IMG/VR virus record: IMGVR_UViG_3300021091_000020
Coordinates: 1-64,000 of that record
Origin: a virus
Reading direction: 5' to 3' (one strand)
Length of the DNA: 64,000 nt
The notes under the pieces: generated by a model
What the model was told of the DNA's origin: nothing
The model's database searches: none
Seen by the model: the letters and a program-made list of their open reading frames with translations, nothing else
Shown: piece by piece, positions 30,873-40,533 of the stretch
Position numbering within the stretch: position 1 is the stretch's first letter
Layout of the letters: each line of letters begins with the position of its first letter
Position numbers and translations under genes: made by a program

Positions 30873-31653
30873 ATCGTATTCCTTTAATTGTATTTCCTTT
30901 GGGTGAATGTGAGTTTTCTTTTGTTCTGAATGGATTGAAACCCCATTTGTATGTGAATGTTTCAGCAGCATCCCGCTCACTTTCCTTGAACCGTTCTCCT
31001 TCTGATCCATTCTTTGTTGCCATACTTCCGAAGTGATAGAAGTTTAGTTTTCTACTTCTTAAAAAGTTACACCCAATCAGTTCCAATTTTAGAAAGAAAT
31101 CCCAATCACAAATGAATGGTGAATTGTATATCGTATCAAAGCCACCAACTGCCATATAGTATTTCTTTTGTATGATGAAAGGAAATATCTCACCATCGTT
31201 TGTTAGTTTATTCTCTCTATGATTTTGTTCTTCATTTGTGTATCGTTTGAAATCAAAATCATCTACACCACCAAAATTAAGAGTAACGAAATTAAATATA
31301 CTTGGAGTTCTTTCAATTTGATTTGGTGTTATGATTAACTTATCTTGAAAATCCTTTTCGAGTACAGTGTCCCAATCTTTCGGAAAAATATTGTCATCAT
31401 TTACAATCAACACCCATTCATTTGTTGAATTATACACACCAAGATTTAGAGCATATTGCATACCAGAGTTTTGTTCCAATGGTATGAAAGAAACTCTGTT
31501 ACTATATTCATCAATGATATGTTGTGTTTCTTCAACGAAACCATCTATCACAACTATTATTTCATTCTCATACTTTTGATTTTCCAATGCAGACTTCAAA
31601 CAAATATCCAAACACTTCGGATTTCTGTATGACGGTATTATTACTGAAATCAT
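30865..31653 (-). CDS. Family 2 glycosyltransferase
   Basis: 262 residues. Canonical GT2 start ISVIIPSYRNPKCLDICLKS, IIVVIDGF, the metal site in VLIVNDDNIFP (about 88-98), an acceptor-side segment GGFDTIYNSPFICDWDFFLK with the catalytic acid, and a C-terminal RTKENSHSPKG tail. It transfers one sugar to an unknown acceptor. Overlaps both neighbours (4 and 8 bases), so the block is one transcription and translation unit. Confidence 0.86.
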   Translation of the reverse strand: MISVIIPSYRNPKCLDICLKSALENQKYENEIIVVIDGFVEETQHIIDEYSNRVSFIPLEQNSGMQYALNLGVYNSTNEWVLIVNDDNIFPKDWDTVLEKDFQDKLIITPNQIERTPSIFNFVTLNFGGVDDFDFKRYTNEEQNHRENKLTNDGEIFPFIIQKKYYMAVGGFDTIYNSPFICDWDFFLKLELIGCNFLRSRKLNFYHFGSMATKNGSEGERFKESERDAAETFTYKWGFNPFRTKENSHSPKGNTIKGIRYE

Positions 31654-32339
31654 ATTTTACTCCAATCTGTTAGTGGTGATAACCAAGCAGTTTCACCATG
31701 AGTTGAATAACCCGGAACCGAAGTTACTAATATACGATTTTTTTCTCTCAATTCCAAGAACATTTTATAGTCGTCTGGATAGTGACCTCTGTTTGTCCAC
31801 TTTCTCAAAACTTCTTCATCTTCTTTTAATACCTTAACAGTAGATGCAAATGTCATCGTTGTGCTGTTGGTTATTTTCCAATGGCATGATTTTGATAAAA
31901 ATAGTTTTGTATATTCGCCACCATCATCATCTATCTGTGGATTTCCACCACGACTTGCTGGGATGTATTTATCCGGATGGTCATACAGACTCAAATACTC
32001 TGCACCCAAATCAATACCTTCAACCAGGATGTTTTCGGAACCTGGTCTATGTAAATAATCATTTTCCAAAAAGTATATTATATCATCTTCATTTTGTTTC
32101 AATGCCCAATCTAGTGCAAGATTGAATGTTCCTGCACCATGACCAATGGAAACCTTTTGAATACCATCAACATATTTCAGTATCGTTTGTTCTGTGGTAT
32201 CTGAAACATTATCCGCAATAATATGAAAGTTATCTCTACCAAATACTTGAACTGCATTTCTTAAACAGTTTTCATTTGTTATGTATTCTGGTTTAACCTT
32301 GTTGTAACCAGCATCTGATATTCTATAAACTATTTTCAT
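31650..32339 (-). CDS. Glycosyltransferase, GT-A type
   Basis: 229 residues. KIVYRISDAGYNKVKPEYIT opens a nucleotide-sugar fold; FLENDYLH (about 88-95) is the metal-binding acidic site and HPDKYIPASRGG a loop typical of a phage/cyanophage GT subgroup. No second domain. Substrate unknown. Starts 15 bases after the GT-B gene. Confidence 0.7.
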   Translation of the reverse strand: MKIVYRISDAGYNKVKPEYITNENCLRNAVQVFGRDNFHIIADNVSDTTEQTILKYVDGIQKVSIGHGAGTFNLALDWALKQNEDDIIYFLENDYLHRPGSENILVEGIDLGAEYLSLYDHPDKYIPASRGGNPQIDDDGGEYTKLFLSKSCHWKITNSTTMTFASTVKVLKEDEEVLRKWTNRGHYPDDYKMFLELREKNRILVTSVPGYSTHGETAWLSPLTDWSKI

Positions 32340-32354
32340 TTAGTTAATTTTATT

Positions 32355-33320
32355 TTATTTAACATGACTTAATACATATTTAGCGAGTTTAGTTGTAGTT
32401 AGTTCTGATTTTGTATATGATACTAACTTATCAATATAATGTGAATACAAATTGTAAAAGTCATCATCTATTGGTAAATTGTTTATCAAATTTAAATCTC
32501 TATTCATTATCATAGTATTCCTATCATCATATTGAAACTCACCACCCATATTAAATAAATCGTATATGCCTGATTTTTTATAGTATTCAATCAGAATTTC
32601 TTTTGGGTAAGTTGTACAAATAGTTGGTGGACATTTTTCAATATCCAAAAATAAAGGCATACAACCTGTTGAAATGATTTCATAATGGCGAAGACAATCC
32701 CAACCAGATTTTTTCCAAGTAAATCCAAATAAAGAAACTGCATAATCTGTAAAGTATTCGTTTTCATCATTGAATATAAAAGTTTCTGCAACACCAGGAA
32801 TTACATGAGCAACTAACTTTTCTTTTTGTAATACACCGCGAACAATTTTATTATCTGGCTGTGCAAATGATATTGGCTTTATGAATGGATATTTGTAATA
32901 ATCATCTAATAAAAATTCACGTTTGAAATATATTGTGTTTAATATGTATTCACTTGCCAAATCTGTTTCGTCTTGACCATCCAATACAATTATATTATCT
33001 TCATTGTAATAATGGAATACAATATCTTTTAGATCTGAATTTCTTTGTATGTTACCGTAAATAACCGCATCAAAGTATTTGTTTTTTATTTTATTCTCTA
33101 TGTCACTTCTATCAGAATTATTAGGTGGCAATGAAGCGTAATATGTAAACCCTCTACCATGAAATCTATTAACAAGCATATTCTTATCAATATCATCATA
33201 CATATACCACAAAGGATTGTAGTCTACAACTTCAACACCGTCTATATTTAAAAGTCCATGAAAAACTGCATCGGACAGAAAATCATTTTGTGAATTATTT
33301 GCAATAAAAAGTATTTTCAT
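32355..33320 (-). CDS. Glycosyltransferase, GT-B (exostosin-like C-terminus)
   Basis: 321 residues from ATG 33320 (an open frame to 33350 runs into the preceding gene). N-terminal Rossmann start MKILFIANNSQND; the donor-binding half carries LFGFTWKKSGWDCLRHYEII and STGCMPLFLD, the E-x(6-7)-G-x-x-P pattern that holds the nucleotide sugar in exostosin-like and GT1/4 enzymes. Acceptor unknown. Confidence 0.72.
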   Translation of the reverse strand: MKILFIANNSQNDFLSDAVFHGLLNIDGVEVVDYNPLWYMYDDIDKNMLVNRFHGRGFTYYASLPPNNSDRSDIENKIKNKYFDAVIYGNIQRNSDLKDIVFHYYNEDNIIVLDGQDETDLASEYILNTIYFKREFLLDDYYKYPFIKPISFAQPDNKIVRGVLQKEKLVAHVIPGVAETFIFNDENEYFTDYAVSLFGFTWKKSGWDCLRHYEIISTGCMPLFLDIEKCPPTICTTYPKEILIEYYKKSGIYDLFNMGGEFQYDDRNTMIMNRDLNLINNLPIDDDFYNLYSHYIDKLVSYTKSELTTTKLAKYVLSHVK

Positions 33321-33330
33321 TTTAATAAAC

Positions 33331-33942
33331 CTATCGTGTAAACAAAACATCTTTCTGCATTATTTTACCATTAATCACGTGATCATATATTGGTGTATTG
33401 TTTTCAAAACCAATACTATTCATGTAATCAATTACATCATCAATCTTCGGAGAATTTTTATTATATTCTACAACAGAACATTCCATTAAAATATAATCGG
33501 CGAATTGTAGTAAACTCGAACCACCTTTGATAATATCAATTTCAGAACCCTGCGTATCAAGTTTTATGAAATTGAAACGCATATTTGGTAACAAAGTATC
33601 AAGTGTTTTTGCATTTACCATGACTTCAATTACATTATCATCATTGAAGTGTTCGGTCAATTCTCTATAATAAGAATTACCAGTAGAAGTTAAATCATTT
33701 TTATTCATATAGTAACAAACATCACGTTCAATATCAGACAACAATGTTATATCATAGGTTGCAAACTCAATGCCTTTTAGTGATTGTTCACAATTGACAT
33801 TCGCCTCTATCATATGATATTTAGCATTCGGAAACAACTCATACATTGATAAAGTAAATTCGCCAAGATGAGCACCAATATCTAATACACTCTCTACATT
33901 TAATTCGGACAACTTTCTTAAATAAGCAAAATGATTTAACAT
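33331..33942 (-). CDS. FkbM-family methyltransferase
   Basis: 203 residues from ATG 33942 (a TTG at 33948 is the weaker alternative). SAM-binding VLDIGAHLGEFTLSM (about 18-32), the acidic residue in MIEANVNC, and the FkbM-specific FIKLDTQGSEIDIIKG (about 124-139). The family O-methylates sugars and related hydroxyls, so it may cap the glycan made by this block. Starts close to the previous gene's stop (TGATCATG). Confidence 0.86.
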   Translation of the reverse strand: MLNHFAYLRKLSELNVESVLDIGAHLGEFTLSMYELFPNAKYHMIEANVNCEQSLKGIEFATYDITLLSDIERDVCYYMNKNDLTSTGNSYYRELTEHFNDDNVIEVMVNAKTLDTLLPNMRFNFIKLDTQGSEIDIIKGGSSLLQFADYILMECSVVEYNKNSPKIDDVIDYMNSIGFENNTPIYDHVINGKIMQKDVLFTR

Positions 33943-33944
33943 GA

Positions 33945-34904
33945 TCAACCTAAATAAACATTCTTAAATATATTCATAACATTCTCTGGTGTATATTGAG
34001 TATATGCATTCCAATCATTTTTTGATGAAATTATTTCTTTTGCGTTTAATATCTTTTCAATTAAATCATCATAGTCTGAATATAATACACATTTATCTCC
34101 CAACATTTCAAGGTGAGCACCATCACATAATGCATCAGTACAATATGTTGTTGTAAATACTGGTTTATTTTTAACAGAAAATTCTGCAACCGTCAATCCA
34201 AAACTTTCACCACCATTTCTAGCATGAAGACAGGCATCACAAGTATTTATGAAACCAACTTTTCTTTCCATGTCAGTTGTTGCATCAAGGAATATAATAT
34301 TATCTATTCCTTCACAAAAAGGTTCAGAGTTCATAAATAAAAAGTAAATGTCTTTATATTTTTGAGCAACATCAATTACTGCCTTCTTTGCAAAATCTAT
34401 ATTAAAAGAAGTTGGTCCACCGTAATAACCAAATACAGTTGCGTCCTTTGGTATGTTCAAAAAATCTCGGTAATTCATATTGTGATCGTGTTTTAATATG
34501 TCTATCATGTGTGGAACATATGGCAATTCACCATCACTTGCTTTTTCTGATAACCACTTCGATACATAAGCATATACATCGCCATGTGGTTGTCTATATT
34601 GAAAAACAGAATGAACTACATTCTTTATTCCAGGAACAAGTAATCCGTCATTTGATCCACCCTTAATGTAATATATCAAATCTATTTTATTTTTACCAAC
34701 TATATTATTTACTTCAGAAAAGTTATCATAGAGTATTACTTCAAATTCACGATTGAATTTTTCGTAAGCAGACATATCGGCATTTCTATCTGAAACTATT
34801 ATTGATTTGTTACCAAGAATTTCTCTATTGTAATAGGCATAATCATATAAAGAAATTTCTGTTCCTCTAACACCAAGTTGGTTACTGTGAAATGCTATCT
34901 TCAT
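33945..34904 (-). CDS. Glycosyltransferase, GT-B family 4-like
   Basis: 319 residues. N-terminal KIAFHSNQLGVRGTEISLYD contains the GT4 glycine/acceptor motif (G-RGTE); the donor domain has YYGGPTSFN and, near 245, GGESFGLTVAEF, the E-x7-E retaining-enzyme motif. It should transfer a sugar with retained configuration. Short relative to typical GT4 (about 370). Confidence 0.82.
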   Translation of the reverse strand: MKIAFHSNQLGVRGTEISLYDYAYYNREILGNKSIIVSDRNADMSAYEKFNREFEVILYDNFSEVNNIVGKNKIDLIYYIKGGSNDGLLVPGIKNVVHSVFQYRQPHGDVYAYVSKWLSEKASDGELPYVPHMIDILKHDHNMNYRDFLNIPKDATVFGYYGGPTSFNIDFAKKAVIDVAQKYKDIYFLFMNSEPFCEGIDNIIFLDATTDMERKVGFINTCDACLHARNGGESFGLTVAEFSVKNKPVFTTTYCTDALCDGAHLEMLGDKCVLYSDYDDLIEKILNAKEIISSKNDWNAYTQYTPENVMNIFKNVYLG

Positions 34905-35482
34905 AACAAACTAATCTCCACATCATCTGAAAAGAAGATTATTCCTGTTCCAGTTATGTGTCCATAATCTGTTACATCCATTTTATTTTGTTCTACACCA
35001 TACCAAAATATTTCCATTCCTTCATTCAAATGTATATCATCCCAAATAGTAATACCTTTGTAATTATTATCAACTAACCAATCATAACACATTTGTTCAA
35101 ATTCACCAGTATGTGGTGCATCTATGAATATCATTTTTGAGTTTAGGATTTTTTCTTTGTATTCATCATCACCATTAAATTCGCATAACCTAAACGATAA
35201 GTTTTTTATATGAGACAAATCATTTTCTTTTACATCAACAATATCGTATGTAATAACATCATGGTTAGTTGCGGTTGCCAGTGCAACTGCAGATGTTCCA
35301 CAATGTGTTCCTATTTCAATGATAGGTCCATCTATGTTTTTTGCGAAGTATTTTAATAAACGATAATGTTCTTGTCCACTTGGTTTGTCATAGTAATCTT
35401 GATAACAACCTATAACTTTCATATCATCAGACATATCTATATCGTCTAATGTTTCATTGTCTAAATAAATAATTCTTGACAT
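34901..35482 (-). CDS. Class I SAM-dependent methyltransferase
   Basis: 193 residues. Rossmann motif PIIEIGTHCGTSAVALA (about 53-69), acidic residue in TYDIVDVKEN and MIFIDAPHTGEFEQM resembling the methyltransferase family 24 / cephalosporin-hydroxylase-like fold (FIDA-H). It likely modifies a sugar in the block. ATGA overlap with the GT4 gene. Confidence 0.75.
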   Translation of the reverse strand: MSRIIYLDNETLDDIDMSDDMKVIGCYQDYYDKPSGQEHYRLLKYFAKNIDGPIIEIGTHCGTSAVALATATNHDVITYDIVDVKENDLSHIKNLSFRLCEFNGDDEYKEKILNSKMIFIDAPHTGEFEQMCYDWLVDNNYKGITIWDDIHLNEGMEIFWYGVEQNKMDVTDYGHITGTGIIFFSDDVEISLL

Positions 35483-35483
35483 A

Positions 35484-36200
35484 TCACACCTTTCCTTTTA
35501 AAAATAATTTATATTCAGTTTCACTTGGCCACTCATTTGGATTACCGTATAATTTTGTAAACCATTCACTATATTTAGGAACATCTATTCCATTGAAAGC
35601 AGTTTCATATGTATATCCACCCCATTTTTTATCAACATAATTTGCATTAGCAGGTGAAGTCTCTGGTGGTTTAACATCATCGTTATTAGCAATACTGCAA
35701 TTAAATGCATTTGATATTCCTAATGTTTTTACTTCTATACCATTTAATTCACATCTATATTGATAATCATTATCTTCACATCCACCATAAACTATATTCT
35801 CATCAAATCTACCAACCTTTTCAAATGTATCTCTGTGTATTGCAAACGTTGAAAATGTAAAGCCGTTATTAAATGTACCACACAAGGTATTTGGATTGCA
35901 TTCTTTAAGCAGAACATCAAATATTTCTTCCGATATTCTTGCGTCTTCTTGTCCTATTATTATTTTTTCAAATCCATAATATTTAAAACCAATATCGCAT
36001 ATTAAATTCCATCCCCCAGCACATCCAACATTTTGTTTATTGGTGTGGATGATATATGGATTTATTTTATTTGATGATGTCTGTCTACCATTATCTATTA
36101 TTCTTAAATTGGTATTTGTGAACTGATTGAAGTCATACCATTGCTCGAAATAATTTATTGCGTTATATCCCAAAACAAAATAGTTATACATTAAATTCAT
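35484..36200 (-). CDS. Glycosyltransferase, family 2-like
   Basis: 238 residues. TNKQNVGCAGGWNLICDIGF (about 53-72) is the nucleotide-sugar stretch, IIIGQEDARIS the acidic metal site, and VGRFDENIVYGGCEDNDYQY the acceptor side with the catalytic Asp/Glu. An unusually short N-terminus (no clear first strand after MNLMYNYFVLGYN) sets it apart. Substrate unknown. Confidence 0.75.
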   Translation of the reverse strand: MNLMYNYFVLGYNAINYFEQWYDFNQFTNTNLRIIDNGRQTSSNKINPYIIHTNKQNVGCAGGWNLICDIGFKYYGFEKIIIGQEDARISEEIFDVLLKECNPNTLCGTFNNGFTFSTFAIHRDTFEKVGRFDENIVYGGCEDNDYQYRCELNGIEVKTLGISNAFNCSIANNDDVKPPETSPANANYVDKKWGGYTYETAFNGIDVPKYSEWFTKLYGNPNEWPSETEYKLFLKGKV

Positions 36201-37108
36201 TATTCCAATTCCTTAATAATATGTTCAATAACTTCTTCATCGGTTAAAAAAGGATCTAATACAACATGATCTGAGTTTGGAAAGTAATATTTTGGTCCTA
36301 ATTTTGGTTCATCTATTTGTTTCAAAACTCCTTTTGGTCCATAAAGTTGATGGATAAAATCTCCTGTTAGTATTGTTTTTGTACCAACACCTGCAGCTAA
36401 ATTCGCTAAACCACCTTCTGTCCCAACAAATGCATGACACATTTTAATAACTGACGCCTGGAATAATAGTGATAATGGCGATTCATCTTCAATATATTGT
36501 GTTTGATATTGACTAATTTCTTGCTCAAATCCAACAAATATGACATTAAATTTTTCTTCAAGTTTATCAACTATGTATTCAACATTTCGGTGTTTACCAC
36601 CATAGCCACGTAGTGGTATATCCACGGCATTCTCATATTGTTCTGGTGTAAATCTATACGTTTTTTCTTTCCAATTACGCATCACTGCTATAAATTTTTT
36701 ATTAGGATCAAACGGATGTTCTCCGGAACTCATTTGAGCTTCAAAGAAAACATCATAATCAAAATCTGTGTATACTTTATATCCAGAAGATGGATTCCTA
36801 ACTCCAGCAAATTTTTGAAACTCAATAGTTGGTGGTTCTAAAAATGATAATGGTTCCAATTTTACAATCTTGTCATACTTTGATGCGTCTATTTTACTAT
36901 GGGTAGGTGACGCTAACGGTATCTCTGAAACATATACATTATTTACGTATGGATTATTTTTTAAAAGTCTTGCAACTTGTGGAAACCCTATTAAATAATC
37001 AACATTTACAAATTGATTTTCTTGTTTTAACTTTTTAGCAATTGAAGATGCAAAAAGTATATCACCAAAAAATCCATGTGTTACTATTAAACAATTAGTA
37101 TTTATCAT
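36200..37108 (-). CDS. Glycosyltransferase family 9 (heptosyltransferase-like)
   Basis: 302 residues, GT-B. The GT9 start THGFFGDILFASSIAKKLK (about 10-28) includes the catalytic-type GD, and GTEGGLANLAAGVGTKT (about 234-250) is the ADP-sugar-binding signature, with HAFVGTEGG preceding it. The family adds heptose to lipopolysaccharide core, but distant members use other sugars. A one-base overlap joins it to the next gene. Confidence 0.82.
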   Translation of the reverse strand: MINTNCLIVTHGFFGDILFASSIAKKLKQENQFVNVDYLIGFPQVARLLKNNPYVNNVYVSEIPLASPTHSKIDASKYDKIVKLEPLSFLEPPTIEFQKFAGVRNPSSGYKVYTDFDYDVFFEAQMSSGEHPFDPNKKFIAVMRNWKEKTYRFTPEQYENAVDIPLRGYGGKHRNVEYIVDKLEEKFNVIFVGFEQEISQYQTQYIEDESPLSLLFQASVIKMCHAFVGTEGGLANLAAGVGTKTILTGDFIHQLYGPKGVLKQIDEPKLGPKYYFPNSDHVVLDPFLTDEEVIEHIIKELE

Positions 37109-37472
37109 ACGACTTTTCCTCTACAAAATTTGAATTTGTTTTTTCGTTTATTTCTTTTTTTATAGTAAATCTTAAATCATTTGTAATATACACATTTCTT
37201 GCGTAAAAAACAAATTCTTTATCAAATTGTTTTAATTTTTCTTTACCGCGAATTAAATCTTCTGTTTTCCATAATTCCACATTAATGTCATACAGTTTGT
37301 TAAATAAATCAGCTATGCCATCTATTGATAACAAATTTTTTGATAAACGATTTAATTCTCTGTATTCCTTGAATATATTTACTAGCTTCGTTTCATCTGA
37401 TATGTTTTCCATTTTTATCTTCAATATAGAAAGTTTATCCAGAAGTTCACCATTTGATATTTCTACCATCAT
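37095..37472 (-). CDS. DUF6165-like protein of glycan clusters
   Basis: 125 residues starting (M)MVEISNGELLDKLSILKIKM, a pattern I associate with DUF6165, a small helical family found next to glycosyltransferases. No catalytic motif; likely accessory. It overlaps the GT9 gene by 14 bases and is joined by ATGA to the gene upstream. Confidence 0.7.
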   Translation of the reverse strand: MMVEISNGELLDKLSILKIKMENISDETKLVNIFKEYRELNRLSKNLLSIDGIADLFNKLYDINVELWKTEDLIRGKEKLKQFDKEFVFYARNVYITNDLRFTIKKEINEKTNSNFVEEKSYDKY

Positions 37473-38200
37473 AGACGTATCTCATAATTTATTTCACTAC
37501 CATCCAACATTTTTAATTCTTCTTTTTTCAAAAATGGAATCATCTGTGGATATATGCCAAAACCATTTGATGATCCATACAAACCTGCAAACGGGATAAT
37601 ATCCGTTTCATCATTATCTACTAAATCTATACAATAAAATTTATCAAAATTATTAGAACTCATCCCCTCAAATTTCCAAGGAGTAACATTCATGTCCCCA
37701 TCCAATAGTTCAAGAAATGTACTTTTTTTCCAAATGGCAGTCATCAAACTTGTTCTCCATTTTTGTTCTTTTGTTATCTCTCGTATAAAAACATTATCAT
37801 TTACTTCAAGAGAAATTCCATTTCCAGGAGGAGAAGTTATGAACCTAACATAATCTATTTTGTTTTCAATGACATAATCTATTAAAGAACTTAATTGATT
37901 TTGATCAACATAATCAATCAATGCATAATCTTCTTGCATATAGATGAAGTAATCACAATCAATACCATTCAAAAATGTTTTAATCATATACGACCAATCG
38001 GTTGGACCGTTTGACTCCATATTGAACTTTACATTCTTTAATTTAAGTGATGTTTCAAACTTTGGAAATTCTGAATTTTCTGACAAATAATATATTGGAT
38101 ATGGACAATCTTTCCAATACTTATTAAATAATTGTAGTTGTATATCCCATAGGTATCTATACTTATCACAACTACTAACAATAACAGGTATATTATTCAT
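37469..38200 (-). CDS. Glycosyltransferase-like, GT-A
   Basis: 243 residues. Opens IPVIVSSCDKYRYLWDIQLQ, has a YFIYMQEDYALIDYVD acidic site (about 84-99; QED instead of DxD) and KWRTSLMTAIWKK acceptor-side Trp motif. This fits a GT2-related subgroup seen in phage and bacterial glycan clusters, not matched precisely. Substrate unknown. Confidence 0.68.
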   Translation of the reverse strand: MNNIPVIVSSCDKYRYLWDIQLQLFNKYWKDCPYPIYYLSENSEFPKFETSLKLKNVKFNMESNGPTDWSYMIKTFLNGIDCDYFIYMQEDYALIDYVDQNQLSSLIDYVIENKIDYVRFITSPPGNGISLEVNDNVFIREITKEQKWRTSLMTAIWKKSTFLELLDGDMNVTPWKFEGMSSNNFDKFYCIDLVDNDETDIIPFAGLYGSSNGFGIYPQMIPFLKKEELKMLDGSEINYEIRL

Positions 38201-38203
38201 TTC

Positions 38204-38833
38204 TTATCTCCTAACATATAAACCATCACCCCAGCCATTACCTGTATCAAAATATTTTACAAGTTCAAAACCGAGTGACTTCATATAATTGGTAAATTCT
38301 GGTTCAAGCATACAACCTTTATACATACTATCAAAATTCAATTCCGTATAAATGTAATCAATATATTGTATGTTTTTTAAGAAACCTTTTATGGCAAAAA
38401 CTTCAGCACCTTGAATGTCTAACATCAAAACATTATATTTATTCATATCAATTTTTTCTCTTTCAATGAGAGTGTCAATCGTTATACTTCTTAATTTAAG
38501 AACATCAATAACATCAGACATCGTTGGATAGTAATATGAATGTCTATCAAATTGTAGCATTGAAGATGATTGTAAATGATTTGATATATTAAAATCATAT
38601 TCAATCCCATCAACATCTGATACAAGTTCATTAAAAATTAAACACCCACTATCAACATTATTTTTAAGTTCAGAAATGATATTTGGATTTGCTTCCACAA
38701 ATATAAAATCCGATATACCAATTTGTTTGAGTTTCAAAAATTCTTTGGAAATAAAACTTCCAATTTGTATCAGACCTTTAAAATTTAAATCAAACTCTAA
38801 TTTCAATTCATTCAAATCTAATTCTTTTAACAT
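38204..38833 (-). CDS. FkbM-family methyltransferase
   Basis: 209 residues from ATG 38833 (a GTG at 38839 is less likely). GLIQIGSFISKEFLKL replaces the usual GANxG motif, so SAM binding may be atypical; IFVEANPN and MLDIQGAEVFAIKGFL (about 131-146) are the characteristic FkbM motifs. It probably O-methylates a sugar. Second FkbM enzyme of the block. Confidence 0.82.
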   Translation of the reverse strand: MLKELDLNELKLEFDLNFKGLIQIGSFISKEFLKLKQIGISDFIFVEANPNIISELKNNVDSGCLIFNELVSDVDGIEYDFNISNHLQSSSMLQFDRHSYYYPTMSDVIDVLKLRSITIDTLIEREKIDMNKYNVLMLDIQGAEVFAIKGFLKNIQYIDYIYTELNFDSMYKGCMLEPEFTNYMKSLGFELVKYFDTGNGWGDGLYVRR

Positions 38834-38835
38834 TA

Positions 38836-39798
38836 TCACAATTCCAATATATCAATAATTTTATTAGTTATATTCGGACCAGACGCGTTTTTAATATACC
38901 ACTCTCTCGCATTATTTGATATAAAATTTAAATAGTCATCATCGTTTATCACTTGATTGTATCTATCTATTATTTTATCTGCAAGTAATTGTGGATTTTT
39001 ATATCTATAAATTTCATCGAAATCGCAATCAACCGATATGTAATGGAAATCTGGAATAAGTTCATCGCTAGATTTAACTGCATATTTCGGTCTTATAGTT
39101 GGTATTCCCATCCCATACATTTCTATATCTCTAAAACAAAAATCGCCACATACATAACCACCACCAACTCCAAAACATAATGCAAGTTTAAATTGTATTG
39201 ATTCTTGAATGTAATCATCAAACAATAATGGACTATCACCGAAATAAAAACTATCCAATTTACTGTTTAAAATTTGTATAGACAATCTTCTATTAAATTC
39301 TACCATATTAGGATTACGATATATGCTACCACGCCAATATAATCTTTTGTCCAATTCTATTGAATTTCTATATTCTTTTATTGTTTCATAATTTTCTATT
39401 CCAAAATTCCAACAACTTTCTGGATAAACACTTGGTTTTATTTTATCAAGTAATTCTTTATTTTCTATTATTTGATTCCATAGTTGTTGATTATATTGTC
39501 CTATTGCTGCTCCAATGAAATTTTTAGATTTAGATAATTCAACAGTTAATGTTGGTGCATCACCGAAATCAAAAGTCTTAAATTTTTTTGTATCATCAAA
39601 TTCAAATATAATAATAGATCCTTGATTTATTAAGACATTACAATCGTTTTGATAATAAAACTTATCATCGCCATTCATATCATGGTGATTTATTTCATAT
39701 CTGTTCCCTAATATTTTTTTCAATTCATTTGTATTATGTGCATCAAATCTATGATTTGGAATACCTCTATGAAATGTGTATATGTTTAGTTTTTGCAT
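38836..39798 (-). CDS. Glycosyltransferase-like, GT-B
   Basis: 320 residues from ATG 39798. Motifs: IYTFHRGIPNHRFD at the N-terminus, LYWRGSIYRNPN in the middle, and CFRDIEMYGMGIPTIRPKYA (about 228-247), a donor-site E-x-x-G-x-P-x pattern similar to exostosin and GT90-like enzymes. Donor and acceptor unknown. Confidence 0.66.
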   Translation of the reverse strand: MQKLNIYTFHRGIPNHRFDAHNTNELKKILGNRYEINHHDMNGDDKFYYQNDCNVLINQGSIIIFEFDDTKKFKTFDFGDAPTLTVELSKSKNFIGAAIGQYNQQLWNQIIENKELLDKIKPSVYPESCWNFGIENYETIKEYRNSIELDKRLYWRGSIYRNPNMVEFNRRLSIQILNSKLDSFYFGDSPLLFDDYIQESIQFKLALCFGVGGGYVCGDFCFRDIEMYGMGIPTIRPKYAVKSSDELIPDFHYISVDCDFDEIYRYKNPQLLADKIIDRYNQVINDDDYLNFISNNAREWYIKNASGPNITNKIIDILEL

Positions 39799-39799
39799 A

Positions 39800-40531
39800 T
39801 CAATCCATAACAATGTAATTTTTACTTTTCAACCATCTAACATTTGCAAATTCAGTTTGAAATTCAGTAACATCAGCTTTCATATTTTTATAGCCGATGT
39901 GTCTTTCTTTGAAAGCATTTTCTATGTAGTATTTTTTTCCATCAAAGAAATCTTTTCTACCGTCATCATCTTTTTTATTCATATCACCATTGTCTTCGTG
40001 ATATAAACAATAGAATGTTCCGAGTTCATTTCTTTTTACGGGTATATTTGCCCAAACAAATCGTTCACGCAAATCTTCATCTTCATTACCCCAACCACGA
40101 TACTTTGGGTTGAACCCATTGATAGTTTCAAAGTGTTCTCGCTTCATACAAATAACTCCACCGTAAAATCTACTATCAATTTCATTTGACCATTTACGAT
40201 AACCGGCAGGTATGTCTGTATATTCTCTTGGAGACTTATTATCTTTGTCTAAAAATATACCAACTCTTGCAGGAAGAACTGGAATATCATCAACTTCATA
40301 TGAAACATCATCTGCAGGAACATAATCTACTTGATGAAATATAACAATATCGCCAGTTGATTTTCCGTATCCTACATTCTGAACACATGATATTTGAAAG
40401 TTATCGTTATTATTTTGTTCAGAAATTATTATCTCATAATCTTTACCGGAAAATACTTCTTGTAATCTTGGTAACAATACACTTAAATTATCTTCTCGGT
40501 TTCTATATGGTATTATTATTGAGTATTTCAC
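39800..40531 (-). CDS. Family 7-like galactosyltransferase-type enzyme
   Basis: 243 residues from GTG 40531; a TTG at 40537 is the alternative. It opens with SIIIPYRNRED. It has the two conserved features of GT7 (beta-1,4-galactosyltransferases): IPYRNRE at the start and FNPKYRGWGNEDEDLRERF (about 144-162), the GWGxEDDDL metal/acceptor site. It likely adds Gal or GalNAc to a sugar acceptor (inference). Confidence 0.8.
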   Translation of the reverse strand: MKYSIIIPYRNREDNLSVLLPRLQEVFSGKDYEIIISEQNNNDNFQISCVQNVGYGKSTGDIVIFHQVDYVPADDVSYEVDDIPVLPARVGIFLDKDNKSPREYTDIPAGYRKWSNEIDSRFYGGVICMKREHFETINGFNPKYRGWGNEDEDLRERFVWANIPVKRNELGTFYCLYHEDNGDMNKKDDDGRKDFFDGKKYYIENAFKERHIGYKNMKADVTEFQTEFANVRWLKSKNYIVMD

Positions 40532-40533
40532 AA

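Noticed and set aside
30873-31010. Extra 46 residues at the epimerase N-terminus
   Set aside because: They overlap the glycosyltransferase gene in another frame; ATG 30872 starts directly before the Rossmann strand.
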